From Nitrospiraceae bacterium (GTDB taxonomy: Bacteria; Nitrospirota; Nitrospiria; Nitrospirales; Nitrospiraceae): a stretch of 64,000 nt of DNA. Positions 8,505 through 17,305 of this stretch are shown here, one piece after another (position 1 is the stretch's first letter; each line of letters begins with the position of its first letter). Made by a program: the position numbers and the translations under genes. The notes under the pieces were generated by a model. The model was not told where the DNA came from. It was given only the letters and a program-made list of their open reading frames with translations, and ran no database searches. The stretch is taken from contig JAHBWI010000001.1 of NCBI GenBank assembly GCA_019637075.1, positions 806,001-870,000 of the forward strand, written 5' to 3'.

Positions 8505-8921
8505 TTACGTGACGGGCGAACCAGGAGCGGGCTCGATCGGCTCGACACGAATGCTGGCGGCCGCCATCACCTGCCGAAGCACCGACGCATCGCCGACCAC
8601 TCGACCGATGACATTCACACGATCAGCTGGAACGGGATCGGCCCCCATGCTCATGGGTGTGCGGCCGAAAAAAATCGCCAAAACCTGCCCGGCTCCCCAA
8701 AAAGCCACATCCCCAACCTTCACCTGGGTGGTGGCAGTTTCCCGATGGTCCTTAACTCCGGGAACTTTGAAATAGAACTCTTCCCCCCACACATTCAATG
8801 GACCCTCGGCAGGCAAGGCGCGATAGACTTCTTGTGCCGTCCGATTGCCCTTGAGTTCCGCTTCGATTTGAACCCCACCCACGCGGATGCGGATACGTTT
8901 TCCCTGGCCGTTCGTCATCAT
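8505..8921 (-). CDS. Cyclophilin-like fold protein (DUF369/TM1367-like)
   Basis: A 138-residue protein. Segments R-I-R-V-G-G-V-Q-I-E-A-E-L, A-x-x-V-Y-R-A-L-P-x-E-G-x-x-N-x-W-G-E-E-F-Y-F and V-G-D-V-A-F-W-G are characteristic of the cyclophilin-like beta-barrel family that lacks proline isomerase residues. In that family the barrel is thought to bind a ligand, but no activity is established. Two adjacent ATGs (8921, 8918) are possible starts, and no strong ribosome binding site is seen. It faces the YprB-like nuclease across a 141-base divergent gap. Confidence 0.75.
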   Translation of the reverse strand: MMTNGQGKRIRIRVGGVQIEAELKGNRTAQEVYRALPAEGPLNVWGEEFYFKVPGVKDHRETATTQVKVGDVAFWGAGQVLAIFFGRTPMSMGADPVPADRVNVIGRVVGDASVLRQVMAAASIRVEPIEPAPGSPVT

Positions 8922-9062
8922 AGTCCCGCCATTCGCTCTCAAAATGACATGAAAAGACCTGGTGCGGTGAGAACGCTGAAAATCCGCGCCAGCAGCGGAC
9001 TCTAACTTGTTTATCCCTTGAAATCAAGGCTACAATCCCCAGTAGTTCGAGACCATCCCGAC

Positions 9063-9848
9063 ATGTTGACCTCCACCTTCGTTCATCTGGCCGGCATCGG
9101 TCCCTCGACCGAACGGCGACTCTGGCAGCACGGCGTACGTGAGTGGTCGACCTTTCTCCAGGAGCCAGAGGTCCCGGGTATTTCACCCGGCCGCAAAGCG
9201 CTCTACGACGGCCAGCTCCTTGCCGCCCAAGCAGCGCTGGACCAGGGCGATGCCGCCTACTTCGCGCGGTGCCTTCACTCCAGGGATCATTGGCGCTTAT
9301 TCCACACCTTTGGAGCCCGGGCCCTCTATCTAGATATCGAAACGACTGGGACATCCGCACAGGAAGGAGCGGTCACGGTAGTGGGCTTGTATCGATCTGG
9401 ACGCATGACCACCTTGATTCGACACGACTCGCTTTCGCAGGAACGTCTCCAGGAGGCAATCGACGCATCGGACCTACTCATCACGTTTTTTGGCAGCGTC
9501 TTCGACGTGCCGTATCTTAAGACTCAGTTTCCGGGGCTACGCGTGGAGCTGCCCCACTTCGATCTCTGTTTTGCCGCCCGACGGCTTGGCCTGCAAGGCG
9601 GCCTCAAACAGATCGAACGCGAATTGGACATCACCCGTGCCGACGATCTCCAAGGACTCGACGGATGGGAAGCCGTGCAGCTCTGGCAACGTCACTGTAG
9701 TGGCGACGAAGATGCGCTCGACCGGCTCGTCCGTTACAACGAAGCCGATACCAAGAATCTTGAGCCACTTGCCGTCATGGTCTACGAGCAACTTGTCGCT
9801 CAGTATGGCCCACCCGCGGCGACGACATTCGGAACGGGTACCAGATAA
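9063..9848 (+). CDS. YprB-like RNase H-fold exonuclease domain protein
   Basis: A 261-residue protein. The amino terminus (LAGIGPSTERRLWQHGV) looks like a helix-hairpin-helix-type segment. From about residue 90 a DEDD-type nuclease fold follows: L-Y-L-D-I-E-T-T-G carries the first Asp and Glu, F-F-G-S-V-F-D-V-P-Y the second Asp, and R-Y-N-E-A-D-T-K-N-L the last. This is the arrangement of the YprB family (RNase_H_2), inferred to degrade nucleic acid ends. I chose ATG 9063; an upstream TTG at 9018 has no support. Its TAA overlaps the next ATG (TAATG). Confidence 0.8.
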   Translation: MLTSTFVHLAGIGPSTERRLWQHGVREWSTFLQEPEVPGISPGRKALYDGQLLAAQAALDQGDAAYFARCLHSRDHWRLFHTFGARALYLDIETTGTSAQEGAVTVVGLYRSGRMTTLIRHDSLSQERLQEAIDASDLLITFFGSVFDVPYLKTQFPGLRVELPHFDLCFAARRLGLQGGLKQIERELDITRADDLQGLDGWEAVQLWQRHCSGDEDALDRLVRYNEADTKNLEPLAVMVYEQLVAQYGPPAATTFGTGTR

Positions 9849-10615
9849 TGCCGATCTGGATGGCACAGGGGAGCACCCACCAAGGGCTTGTCCGCTCGTC
9901 CAATCAAGATGCGTTTCTCGTGGACAATCACGCGCGCCTTTGGGCGGTGGCGGACGGGATGGGCGGGCACCCCGGAGGCGACATCGCAAGCGCTCTGGTC
10001 ATCGAGACACTCGCAAAACTCGCCCCATCATTGGACCGCACCTCTGCCATGACCGAGGAGATGCGAAAGGCCGCCTTCACTGGCATGCTGCACCAGGCGC
10101 ATGGGGCAATACTTGCCTACGTTGCGGTCCACCCAGAATACCGGAATATGGGCACGACGCTGGTTTCGGCCCATGCATGGAACGCAAGTCCGTCCCACCT
10201 TTTGATTGCCAACGTAGGCGACAGTCGCGCTTATTTAGTGCGAGAAGGGTCCATTAGGCAATTGACCCGCGACCACACCCTGGTCGAAGATTATATTCGC
10301 CTCGGCTACCTCACAGCGGCGCAGGCGGCCACACATCCGGAGCGCCATGTTCTAACCCGCGCAATGGGTTTGGGCCAAGCCGTAACGGTTGATCTGTTTC
10401 CCACCGTCCTCCAGCATGACGATGTGGTGATTCTCTGCTCCGACGGCCTGACGAAAATGTTGAACGACCAGCATATCCTCGAAGTTACACGTGCTTCGCA
10501 AGGCAACCCGGCGTCACTCCCCCAGAAGTTGATCCAGGCCGCCCTGGAGAACGGCGGCGTCGACAATGTCACCGTCGTCATCTGCACCGGCACAGCCGAG
10601 CAAGAGGGCAATTAG
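9848..10615 (+). CDS. PP2C-family Ser/Thr protein phosphatase
   Basis: A 255-residue soluble phosphatase with the PP2C metal-binding motifs: S-N-Q-D-A-F near residue 18, A-D-G-M-G-G-H near 36-42, G-D-S-R-A-Y near 125, and L-C-S-D-G-L-T followed by D-N-V-T-V-V. These coordinate two Mn/Mg ions. It overlaps the nuclease gene by one base, so the two are coupled. A second PP2C gene lies at 37570 beside a Ser/Thr kinase and FHA protein; this one has no kinase neighbour and may act on the same or another kinase. Confidence 0.93.
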   Translation: MPIWMAQGSTHQGLVRSSNQDAFLVDNHARLWAVADGMGGHPGGDIASALVIETLAKLAPSLDRTSAMTEEMRKAAFTGMLHQAHGAILAYVAVHPEYRNMGTTLVSAHAWNASPSHLLIANVGDSRAYLVREGSIRQLTRDHTLVEDYIRLGYLTAAQAATHPERHVLTRAMGLGQAVTVDLFPTVLQHDDVVILCSDGLTKMLNDQHILEVTRASQGNPASLPQKLIQAALENGGVDNVTVVICTGTAEQEGN

Positions 10616-10657
10616 GCATTGACAACCCCCGGAACCAGCAGGTAGCCTTTGCCCCGA

Positions 10658-11590
10658 ATGGATGCAAATTTCCTTCGTATGATTGCCTATCTGTTTGACG
10701 ACTCGTTCGTTCGGCGCTCACGGCTCAGTTGGTTCCCGATCCTTCCTCTCATAGGCTTGCTGATGTCCGCCACGGCCTATGCTGAGGATCCGAAGGATCC
10801 GGAAACCACATTGCGCCTTTTGGTACGCGCCAACGCCGAACGGGATCTGACCACCATGTCGAAATACATGGCGCACGACGCCGATGCGATCGGATACACG
10901 CTCGACGGCCGGAAATATCTCGGATGGGACCAGCTCGCCGATGAAATGCGCAGCGAGTTCGAATCGGTCGTGAAACTCGAAATTCCGATCACCGACTTAA
11001 AAATGTGGACGCGCGGTGACGTGGCTTGGTTCGCCATGGAACTGGAGTACATCCGTTATGTGACCGAACGACAGATGACCCAGCGCATCGCCTGGCCTTT
11101 GCGCGAAACCGGCGTCCTGGAACGTCGGGACGGACGATGGATGCTGGTTTCGTGGCACGAGTCGTCCCGGCATCAGGACGGCGGCATGGTCGGCACCCGT
11201 ACGGGATCCGCCGGACTCCTTCATCGGATGTCGGATACCCCGGCCCAGACAGTCGAATCGTACGACCTGAGCGGTGAATGGGAAGTGACGGAGATCGAAG
11301 AAAACAAATCCTATCGCGCGACCCTGGATCGCCAGGGGAACGGCCCCTATACCTGGCAAGGTGGCCAATTCACCACGACCAGCTTCAAAGATCGCCGGTG
11401 GCAGGGCACTTGGACTCAGACCGGCAATGACCGAGAGGGTGGCTTTGAGATCGTCCTCTCCGAAGATGGTACCCAGGCCAAGGGCATTTGGTGGTACCTC
11501 CGTGTGGGAAACCGAAACAATATCCCACCACGACAGCACGGCGGCAGCGTTGCCTGGAAACGACTGACTCCCCCGCCGTCGACTCCATAG
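10658..11590 (+). CDS. Exported SnoaL-like protein with lipocalin-like tail
   Basis: About 310 residues. A signal peptide with an unusually long positive front ends at T-A-Y-A-E. Residues about 45-160 match the NTF2/SnoaL fold used by DUF4440-type proteins (L-R-L-L-V-R-A-N-A-E-R-D-L then beta strands ending R-R-D-G-R-W-M-L-V-S-W-H). The rest (D-L-S-G-E-W-E-V-T-E onward) resembles a small beta-barrel, with S-G-x-W near its start as in lipocalin-like domains. No catalytic residues are evident. A TTG at 10649, spaced well from AGGTAG, is an alternative start. It precedes the copper monooxygenase-like gene by 81 bases. Confidence 0.65.
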   Translation: MDANFLRMIAYLFDDSFVRRSRLSWFPILPLIGLLMSATAYAEDPKDPETTLRLLVRANAERDLTTMSKYMAHDADAIGYTLDGRKYLGWDQLADEMRSEFESVVKLEIPITDLKMWTRGDVAWFAMELEYIRYVTERQMTQRIAWPLRETGVLERRDGRWMLVSWHESSRHQDGGMVGTRTGSAGLLHRMSDTPAQTVESYDLSGEWEVTEIEENKSYRATLDRQGNGPYTWQGGQFTTTSFKDRRWQGTWTQTGNDREGGFEIVLSEDGTQAKGIWWYLRVGNRNNIPPRQHGGSVAWKRLTPPPSTP

Positions 11591-11671
11591 ATACAGCTGT
11601 ACGACGGAGCACCCCATGGGTGCCTGATTCATACCCGTGTGGCCAATCCACCGATACCTGAAGGAGGGGCT

Positions 11672-12676
11672 ATGAACCGTGTGCTGACGACAATGTGCCT
11701 GATCCTTGGAATGACTGGTGCCGCGTTCGCCGACGGAGGGCACGATCACCATGCCATTCCCACAATGCCGAGTCTCGGAGAGACCAAGCTTGCTATCACT
11801 GATCAAACCGTGGCACTGACGTTCGGACCGATCGACCTGCCGACCTCACACGAGGGTGACTTAGCGGCCAGCATGCCCAAGAAGGTCTTCCAACTCCCGG
11901 AAGACATGTACATGATCGGGTACAAGTCCGAGGTGTTTACCAAGGACGGGCGACCGCTTCCCAAGAATTACCTGCACCACATCCTAATGATGAACAATGA
12001 CAAACCCAGCGTGTCCTGCGACGGGGAACCCCTGTTCTTCGCGGGAGCCGGACTCGAAATGACCGAAGCCCGCTTTCCCGAAGGCTATGGGGTGAAGCTC
12101 GGAAAGGGACAGAACCTCATGTCCATCGTCGCCTTTTACCATAAGGCACCGCCGACCAAAGACGTGATGGCGCGGTTTACCATGTACGTTGCGCCCAAGG
12201 GGACGAAGGTCCAGGAAATGGACGTCTACCAGGTGGGCGTGAACATCGTCTGCTACAGCAAGTTCGGACAGCGCGGTGCGGATCAGACGGACGAAGGCAT
12301 CGAAATTAAGCCGGGTGTCACCATTCACAGCGCCCCCTTGAAGTTCAACATGGACGGCTGCGTGAAATTCGCCTATCCCCACGGGCATGATGAGCTTCTG
12401 CTCATCGCCCTGGAAAACAAGACGACGAAAGAGACGTTGCTTCGGACCGTACCAGATGTGGATTCAGAGGGAACCTTCCGTGACTTCCTCCCACACCAGG
12501 TTTACAAGGATGCCAAGGGCTTTCCGATCACTAAGAAAGATGATTACGAGATGGTGATGGTGCATCACCATCCGCTTCAGAACCCAAATATCCAGCACGG
12601 GATGGGGAACTATCTCCTCTATATGACACCGGGCTCTTGTCAGCCCGGCACCAACACTGCAGCCGTTCAGCCTTAG
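11672..12676 (+). CDS. Probable PHM/DBM-type copper monooxygenase-like exported protein
   Basis: A 334-residue protein with a signal peptide cleaved after A-F-A (residue 20) and a clear GGAGGGG site before ATG 11672. The layout matches the two jelly-roll domains of copper type II, ascorbate-dependent monooxygenases (peptidylglycine and dopamine beta-monooxygenases). Copper H site: H102 and H103 in L-H-H-I-L and H157 in F-Y-H-K-A. Copper M site: H237 and H239 in P-H-G-H-D and M311 in H-G-M-G-N-Y-L-L-Y-M. All six ligands have counterparts. The mature amino terminus is His-rich (D-G-G-H-D-H-H). Substrate unknown. A hairpin follows the gene at 12690. Confidence 0.6.
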   Translation: MNRVLTTMCLILGMTGAAFADGGHDHHAIPTMPSLGETKLAITDQTVALTFGPIDLPTSHEGDLAASMPKKVFQLPEDMYMIGYKSEVFTKDGRPLPKNYLHHILMMNNDKPSVSCDGEPLFFAGAGLEMTEARFPEGYGVKLGKGQNLMSIVAFYHKAPPTKDVMARFTMYVAPKGTKVQEMDVYQVGVNIVCYSKFGQRGADQTDEGIEIKPGVTIHSAPLKFNMDGCVKFAYPHGHDELLLIALENKTTKETLLRTVPDVDSEGTFRDFLPHQVYKDAKGFPITKKDDYEMVMVHHHPLQNPNIQHGMGNYLLYMTPGSCQPGTNTAAVQP

Positions 12677-12689
12677 CAGAAACCCCGTA

Positions 12690-12722
12690 GCAGTCTGCCG
12701 CGATGAACGCGCGGCAGACTGC
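12690..12722 (+). terminator. Terminator-like hairpin after the copper monooxygenase-like gene
   Basis: A perfect 13-base inverted repeat (GCAGTCTGCCGCG and its complement) with a 7-base loop begins 14 bases after the stop codon. The downstream sequence has a short CTTTCCC stretch but no strong T-run, so a Rho-independent terminator is likely but not certain. Confidence 0.65.
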
Positions 12723-13032
12723 GCCGACCTTTCCCGCCCCTTCCCGACTCATACTCAGCCAACTTTCAATGGCCAGCCATTCAAATCATCACTTTTCCCT
12801 TTCTACACAAACAGTTACGACCTAAGATCCCTCTCGGCACTACGCCGTCCCCTACGAAGGTATTGAAATCCCCCTCAGGTCGAAGACTGTGCAGACCCTA
12901 ACCGTGTATGCTATTGAAACACTCGGCATTCCAAGCGGACAGGGCTCATTGGCTCCATTGAAGGCGACGACTTAGCACCCAGTTAGTTGCACCGTTCGCC
13001 GAATCTGATGAAGGTAGCTGCGCTCACGTCCT
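12723..13032 (+). promoter_or_regulatory. Intergenic region with an imperfect palindrome and CATTGAA-like half-sites
   Basis: This 310-base stretch before the 1392-residue regulator contains no gene that I can support. It holds an imperfect palindrome, TTTCAATGG then four bases then CCATTCAAA (12764-12785), and further half-sites TATTGAAA at 12861 and 12912 and CCATTGAAG at 12955. A perfect version of the palindrome lies at 20052-20080 upstream of the HD-GYP gene. These may be binding sites for a regulator. No convincing promoter boxes were found. Confidence 0.35.
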
Positions 13033-16000
13033 ATGTCGTCGCCTGAACCTGCTATTCAGTTTCTCCTCGCGAATGCGCACGCGGAGGAAATCAAACTGGT
13101 TTCATCCAGTCTGCGAGGCTTTTTCCCCAACTGCCGCATCGAGGCGGTGTACACCTCAGACGATGCGATTGCCGCCAGCCAAGAAGGCGTTTGGCACATC
13201 ATCCTGGTCGACCAAGACCTTGCGCCGGACAGTGGTGTCGACATCATTTCCCGGCTCCGACGGAATGCTTCCTATGCCGCGGTAATTCTGCAAACCGACC
13301 GGACCGATTCCGAGACCGCCATCCGAGCCCTGCAAAGCGGTGTCGACTTTCTACTGTTTAAGAATTCCCCGGCCTTCCTGACCGAACTATTGTTCTACGT
13401 TCAGGAAGCAATCGAAAAACGCGATCTTCGAACCAAATTAGACGAAACATTTCAGCGCCACCTTCGGTTAGTCGAGACCCTCAGCGATCTGTTTTACGAA
13501 TTGGATCGTGAAGGGCGGTTCGTCTACCTGAGTCCCGGGGTCACCAGCCTGCTGGGTTACACGCCTGAAGAGCTTGCCGGCCGGCACTACTCCGTCCTGT
13601 TCTCCTCCATCCAGGAGCCACTCGCGCGATTTCGCGTCAATGAACGTCGTGCAGGAAGCCGGTCGATCCGACAGTTGGAAATCCCATTACAGAAGAAAGC
13701 GCTCCCCAACCAGCCAGTCGACACCATTGTGAGTGAACTGACCGCCAAGGGCCTCTACGACAGTAACAATCGATACCTTGGCACAGTCGGACTGATTCGG
13801 GATGTATCGCGACAAAAAGAACAACAGGGACGCCTTCTGGAATTGGAAGGGAAATTGCGCGAATCGGACCGCCGTCTTGAATTGAGTCGGGAGGCTGCGA
13901 CCGTTTCCGATCGGCTGCAGCAACCATTGACGGGGATCCTGAACGATTCCCAACGACTGTTGGCCACGCTGCAGCATCTGAAGATTGAACAGGTGCTCGA
14001 GAGCATGGCAGCCCATGCGGTGCAGGCCAGCCAGTTGAGTCGGCGACTCTCAGAGGCAATGGCGCCTCAGGCGCGGCCATCGACGCTCGTCGACCTCAAC
14101 ACCATTATTAACGAAACCCTGCAACGACTGCATGACAAACCGGATCATGTCCCGCTTCGCGTCACGACGCATCTCGATCCGCATCTACCGGCGATTTTGG
14201 GCACGCCAGAGAGCATCGGCACGCTCCTGCGCGTTCTGATTGCCTACTCACAGCGACACATGGACGCGACGGTTCCGCTCCGCATACGCACCAACACATT
14301 CGGGTTGTCCCAGACAGTCCCCCCCAAGGCAATCACCGCCGGGGACAATACTCCGACAGGCGAGTGCGTCACGCTGACCATTCAACACCAGCCAGACACT
14401 GACATGGTTCGGGCTATCCCAACTGAGATAGATACGGCCTCCGCAGTGGATTTCATCCAAGCGCATCAAATCGTGCACCACTTGGGTGGTGCGATTGAAA
14501 TCGACAGCAGAAGACAGGCGGGCCTTTTGATCACCGTGAGCATACCCGCAATCCATCAGGCGGAGCCTGCACATTCCCTGGTCTCAAGGGAACCGACGTC
14601 GGCCTACACTGAGGACAAATCGCCCATCGAATCAGACCAGCAAAGAACGGAACCCTCGGTGGATCGCCGGCGGTTTGCCCGCCGACCGGTGGCTTTCCCC
14701 GTGCATTTGGCAATCGGCACCAGCGGATATCCTGGGCTAATCCGAAATATCAGTGCGGGCGGAGCACTGATGGCGCTCAATGAGGTGGCCAGCTCACTTC
14801 ATATGCAACCGGCCTACCTCCTGCTGAGGACTCCGGTAAGCTTGCTTGAATTGCAGGGCATCGTGTACGAACGCCCATCCTCACCCAATTCCGTTCAACC
14901 GCACACAAGAGACATCGCCATTTCCTTTTCAGTTTCCACAGATCACGACCGGAGAGTCATCGATTCACTGCTCGACGGAGCAGTAGCCGGCTCAACCTCC
15001 TTGGCGATTGAAGGTCTGATTCCGCTCCCCACTCCAAGCTCCAAACGTGATGCCGTGCAACAGTCAGAGGAAATCGCAAAGGAGCGCAGGGAATCAGTGC
15101 GTCTGAAGTTAGCCATTCCTATACGGGTAAATTTACCCGATGAACAGCCTTCGCGCCCGCTTGGACTCATCGTCAATCTCAGCCGAAGCGGGGCGGCCGT
15201 CGAACTACCAGGTCGCCCCGACAATTTCACGCTTCAGCAAGCCATTCAATTGATACCGACCGGTCCGGTGGCGGCGATAGCCGGAGCCCTCCCTTCGGCC
15301 ACCCCCGATATGGCATGGAATGGCTCCATCGTCTGGGTGCGGCCGCTCCCAGTCCGCGATACCAGCGTCCCAAGTCGTGCGGGAGACCTTCCTGTTCAAC
15401 TGGGAGTCCGCTTCCAGCACGTGAGTGGGCGGCCGGATGCCGTCGTCAATCGGCTGCTCGCTGCAGGCTCGAGTTCAGCCTTCGATCTTGCCGAACCCAT
15501 TGCGGATTCGGGAATCGTTACCTTCTCCAGAACCATACGAAATCGCCAGGGACTCTCGGTAGCTCTTTGCCAGGATGTCCTCCGCCAAGCGCAAACCATG
15601 CCCTTGCAGATCGTGGTGCTTGCCCCCGAATTCGGGCAGACCCAGACGGCTTATCTCGCCTTGTCGTACTACCTCGCAGCGCGAGGGGTCCGCGTCATCA
15701 GGTTCGACTACAGCAACCACATCGGCTTGAGCGAAGGCTCCCCTGAATGTGTCAGGATGTCATCGATCGAGGATGACCTGGATGCCATCTTGTTGTGGGT
15801 CCGGCAACAATGGCCGGACGCGGCCTCCACCCTGATCGCCCCTGACTTGGCAGGCCGAATCGCCGTACGGCGCTCCGATTGGCATCCGGCCTTGAGGAGC
15901 CTCCTACTGCTCAACCCCACTTTCGACCTGCGGAAAAGCCTCGAGAAACTGCATCGCAGAGACCTCGTGCAGAACCACCAGGACCACACCCGCTTTGGCA

Positions 16001-17211
16001 TCGGCAATCTCATGGGCCTGAATCTCGACATCGATCGATTTCTCGCTGACACCGTCCAATGCAACTTCACCGACTTTGAATCTTCACGGACCGACCTGGC
16101 GACCTGCCGCGTACAGACAACGATCATTCGTTCCTCCCCGGAAACCGGAGACTTCTTGATTCCGCCGCCTTCTGAAGATCTTATTGCCGAAGCCGTCAGT
16201 GCGTTGGGCGCTCAGGGACGTCTTGAGACCATCCCGGGCCTCACCCTCTCTGCAGCAGAGGCGGTCCCAGCCATCCAGGACCAGTGGGAGCGGTTCCGCC
16301 AGCTCTTCATGAGTCCATCAGCACGCTTCGTCCCAAGCCCGTTGAGTCCCGCGTTGATCGGACGGACCATTGCGATCCGCAGCCGACTCGAACGGGACAA
16401 ATTGCGTACGACAGACACCGCGGGGGAAGCGACACCGGCTGACCTGTGGACCGATTTCACCACACTGACGGGATCGTTAGATGAACTGCCCGCCTTTTGG
16501 CAATTGACCGACCACCTGTATCAACTGGCACAGCCGGTCCATGAAGGCGCGAGACTGCTCGACGTCGGCTGCGGAGTGCACTCGTTCGCGCGACTGCTTC
16601 TCCTGAATCTTTCCTACCGGCTCCGCTCGCAAGCCTGGCGGCATTCTACCCCTGTTCGTTACGTCGGAGTCGATTTTTCCTACAAAGCGCTGGGCGAGGC
16701 CCGCAAGTCTGCGCGAGAGACGCTCGATCGCCTTGACACGATGTTTTCCGGACGGATATCGAGCCATCCCCCTGTAAAGGCGAACTGGTCGTTGAGTCGC
16801 TCCATCGAATCACTTCCGTTTGCAGCGGACTCGTTCGAGCGCATCGTCGCAAACCTTGTGATCTGCTTTTGTCCGTCACCGCTTCACGCCGTCCGTGAAT
16901 TGTTCCGCGTCCTTAAGCCGGGCGGCACACTCGTGCTTAGTTCGTTTCGGAGCGGAACCGATCCGGCTACCATCTACCGGCCGCACCTCCAGGAGTTGGG
17001 GCTGGACGAATTCTCGGGTGAAGCCCGCGCACACCTGATGGTGATGGCGCGACTCTGTAAAAATCTACGTACCGGCTATCTGCCTGCTTTCGAAGAAGAT
17101 TCGTTTGCCAACCTCGTCGCGCATGCGACCCGCACCACGCCTACCATCCAACGGGCTATGACCGGCCAAGCCCTCATCGCCATTGTCGAAAAGCCTGTTT
17201 CCGCTGGCTGA
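13033..17211 (+). CDS. Giant hybrid regulator: REC-PAS-pseudokinase-PilZ-PilZ-LuxD-like-methyltransferase
   Basis: A 1392-residue protein without membrane segments. Domains in order: receiver (1-130, phosphoacceptor D60, K110); PAS (143-260); histidine-kinase-like region (285-505) where the phospho-His position of the H-box is Asp (V-S-D-R-L-Q-Q-P-L, 291-299) and the N-box Asn is missing; PilZ 1 (545-650, R546xxxR550 and N-I-S-A-G-G 572-577); PilZ 2 (685-800, R686xxxR690 and N-L-S-R-S-G 715-720); an alpha/beta hydrolase like LuxD acyltransferase/thioesterase (about 820-1095) with Asp938 where the nucleophile Ser is expected; and a class I methyltransferase (1140-1392, L-D-V-G-C-G 1176-1181). 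The start ATG has only weak upstream signals. PilZ domains suggest c-di-GMP control. It heads a four-gene signalling block. Substrate unknown. Confidence 0.8.
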   Translation: MSSPEPAIQFLLANAHAEEIKLVSSSLRGFFPNCRIEAVYTSDDAIAASQEGVWHIILVDQDLAPDSGVDIISRLRRNASYAAVILQTDRTDSETAIRALQSGVDFLLFKNSPAFLTELLFYVQEAIEKRDLRTKLDETFQRHLRLVETLSDLFYELDREGRFVYLSPGVTSLLGYTPEELAGRHYSVLFSSIQEPLARFRVNERRAGSRSIRQLEIPLQKKALPNQPVDTIVSELTAKGLYDSNNRYLGTVGLIRDVSRQKEQQGRLLELEGKLRESDRRLELSREAATVSDRLQQPLTGILNDSQRLLATLQHLKIEQVLESMAAHAVQASQLSRRLSEAMAPQARPSTLVDLNTIINETLQRLHDKPDHVPLRVTTHLDPHLPAILGTPESIGTLLRVLIAYSQRHMDATVPLRIRTNTFGLSQTVPPKAITAGDNTPTGECVTLTIQHQPDTDMVRAIPTEIDTASAVDFIQAHQIVHHLGGAIEIDSRRQAGLLITVSIPAIHQAEPAHSLVSREPTSAYTEDKSPIESDQQRTEPSVDRRRFARRPVAFPVHLAIGTSGYPGLIRNISAGGALMALNEVASSLHMQPAYLLLRTPVSLLELQGIVYERPSSPNSVQPHTRDIAISFSVSTDHDRRVIDSLLDGAVAGSTSLAIEGLIPLPTPSSKRDAVQQSEEIAKERRESVRLKLAIPIRVNLPDEQPSRPLGLIVNLSRSGAAVELPGRPDNFTLQQAIQLIPTGPVAAIAGALPSATPDMAWNGSIVWVRPLPVRDTSVPSRAGDLPVQLGVRFQHVSGRPDAVVNRLLAAGSSSAFDLAEPIADSGIVTFSRTIRNRQGLSVALCQDVLRQAQTMPLQIVVLAPEFGQTQTAYLALSYYLAARGVRVIRFDYSNHIGLSEGSPECVRMSSIEDDLDAILLWVRQQWPDAASTLIAPDLAGRIAVRRSDWHPALRSLLLLNPTFDLRKSLEKLHRRDLVQNHQDHTRFGIGNLMGLNLDIDRFLADTVQCNFTDFESSRTDLATCRVQTTIIRSSPETGDFLIPPPSEDLIAEAVSALGAQGRLETIPGLTLSAAEAVPAIQDQWERFRQLFMSPSARFVPSPLSPALIGRTIAIRSRLERDKLRTTDTAGEATPADLWTDFTTLTGSLDELPAFWQLTDHLYQLAQPVHEGARLLDVGCGVHSFARLLLLNLSYRLRSQAWRHSTPVRYVGVDFSYKALGEARKSARETLDRLDTMFSGRISSHPPVKANWSLSRSIESLPFAADSFERIVANLVICFCPSPLHAVRELFRVLKPGGTLVLSSFRSGTDPATIYRPHLQELGLDEFSGEARAHLMVMARLCKNLRTGYLPAFEEDSFANLVAHATRTTPTIQRAMTGQALIAIVEKPVSAG

Positions 17212-17305
17212 ATCAAAAAGTCAGGTGTATACTCCGGCCCTATAGCACCATAGACGCAAAGGCGGGTGAATACCGGCCCGCCGTTTCTACGTATTTGCGT
17301 ATTCC

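Noticed and set aside
17261-17282. A terminator between the giant regulator and the histidine kinase
   Set aside because: Only a six-base stem with a ten-base loop and no clear T-run; too weak to list.
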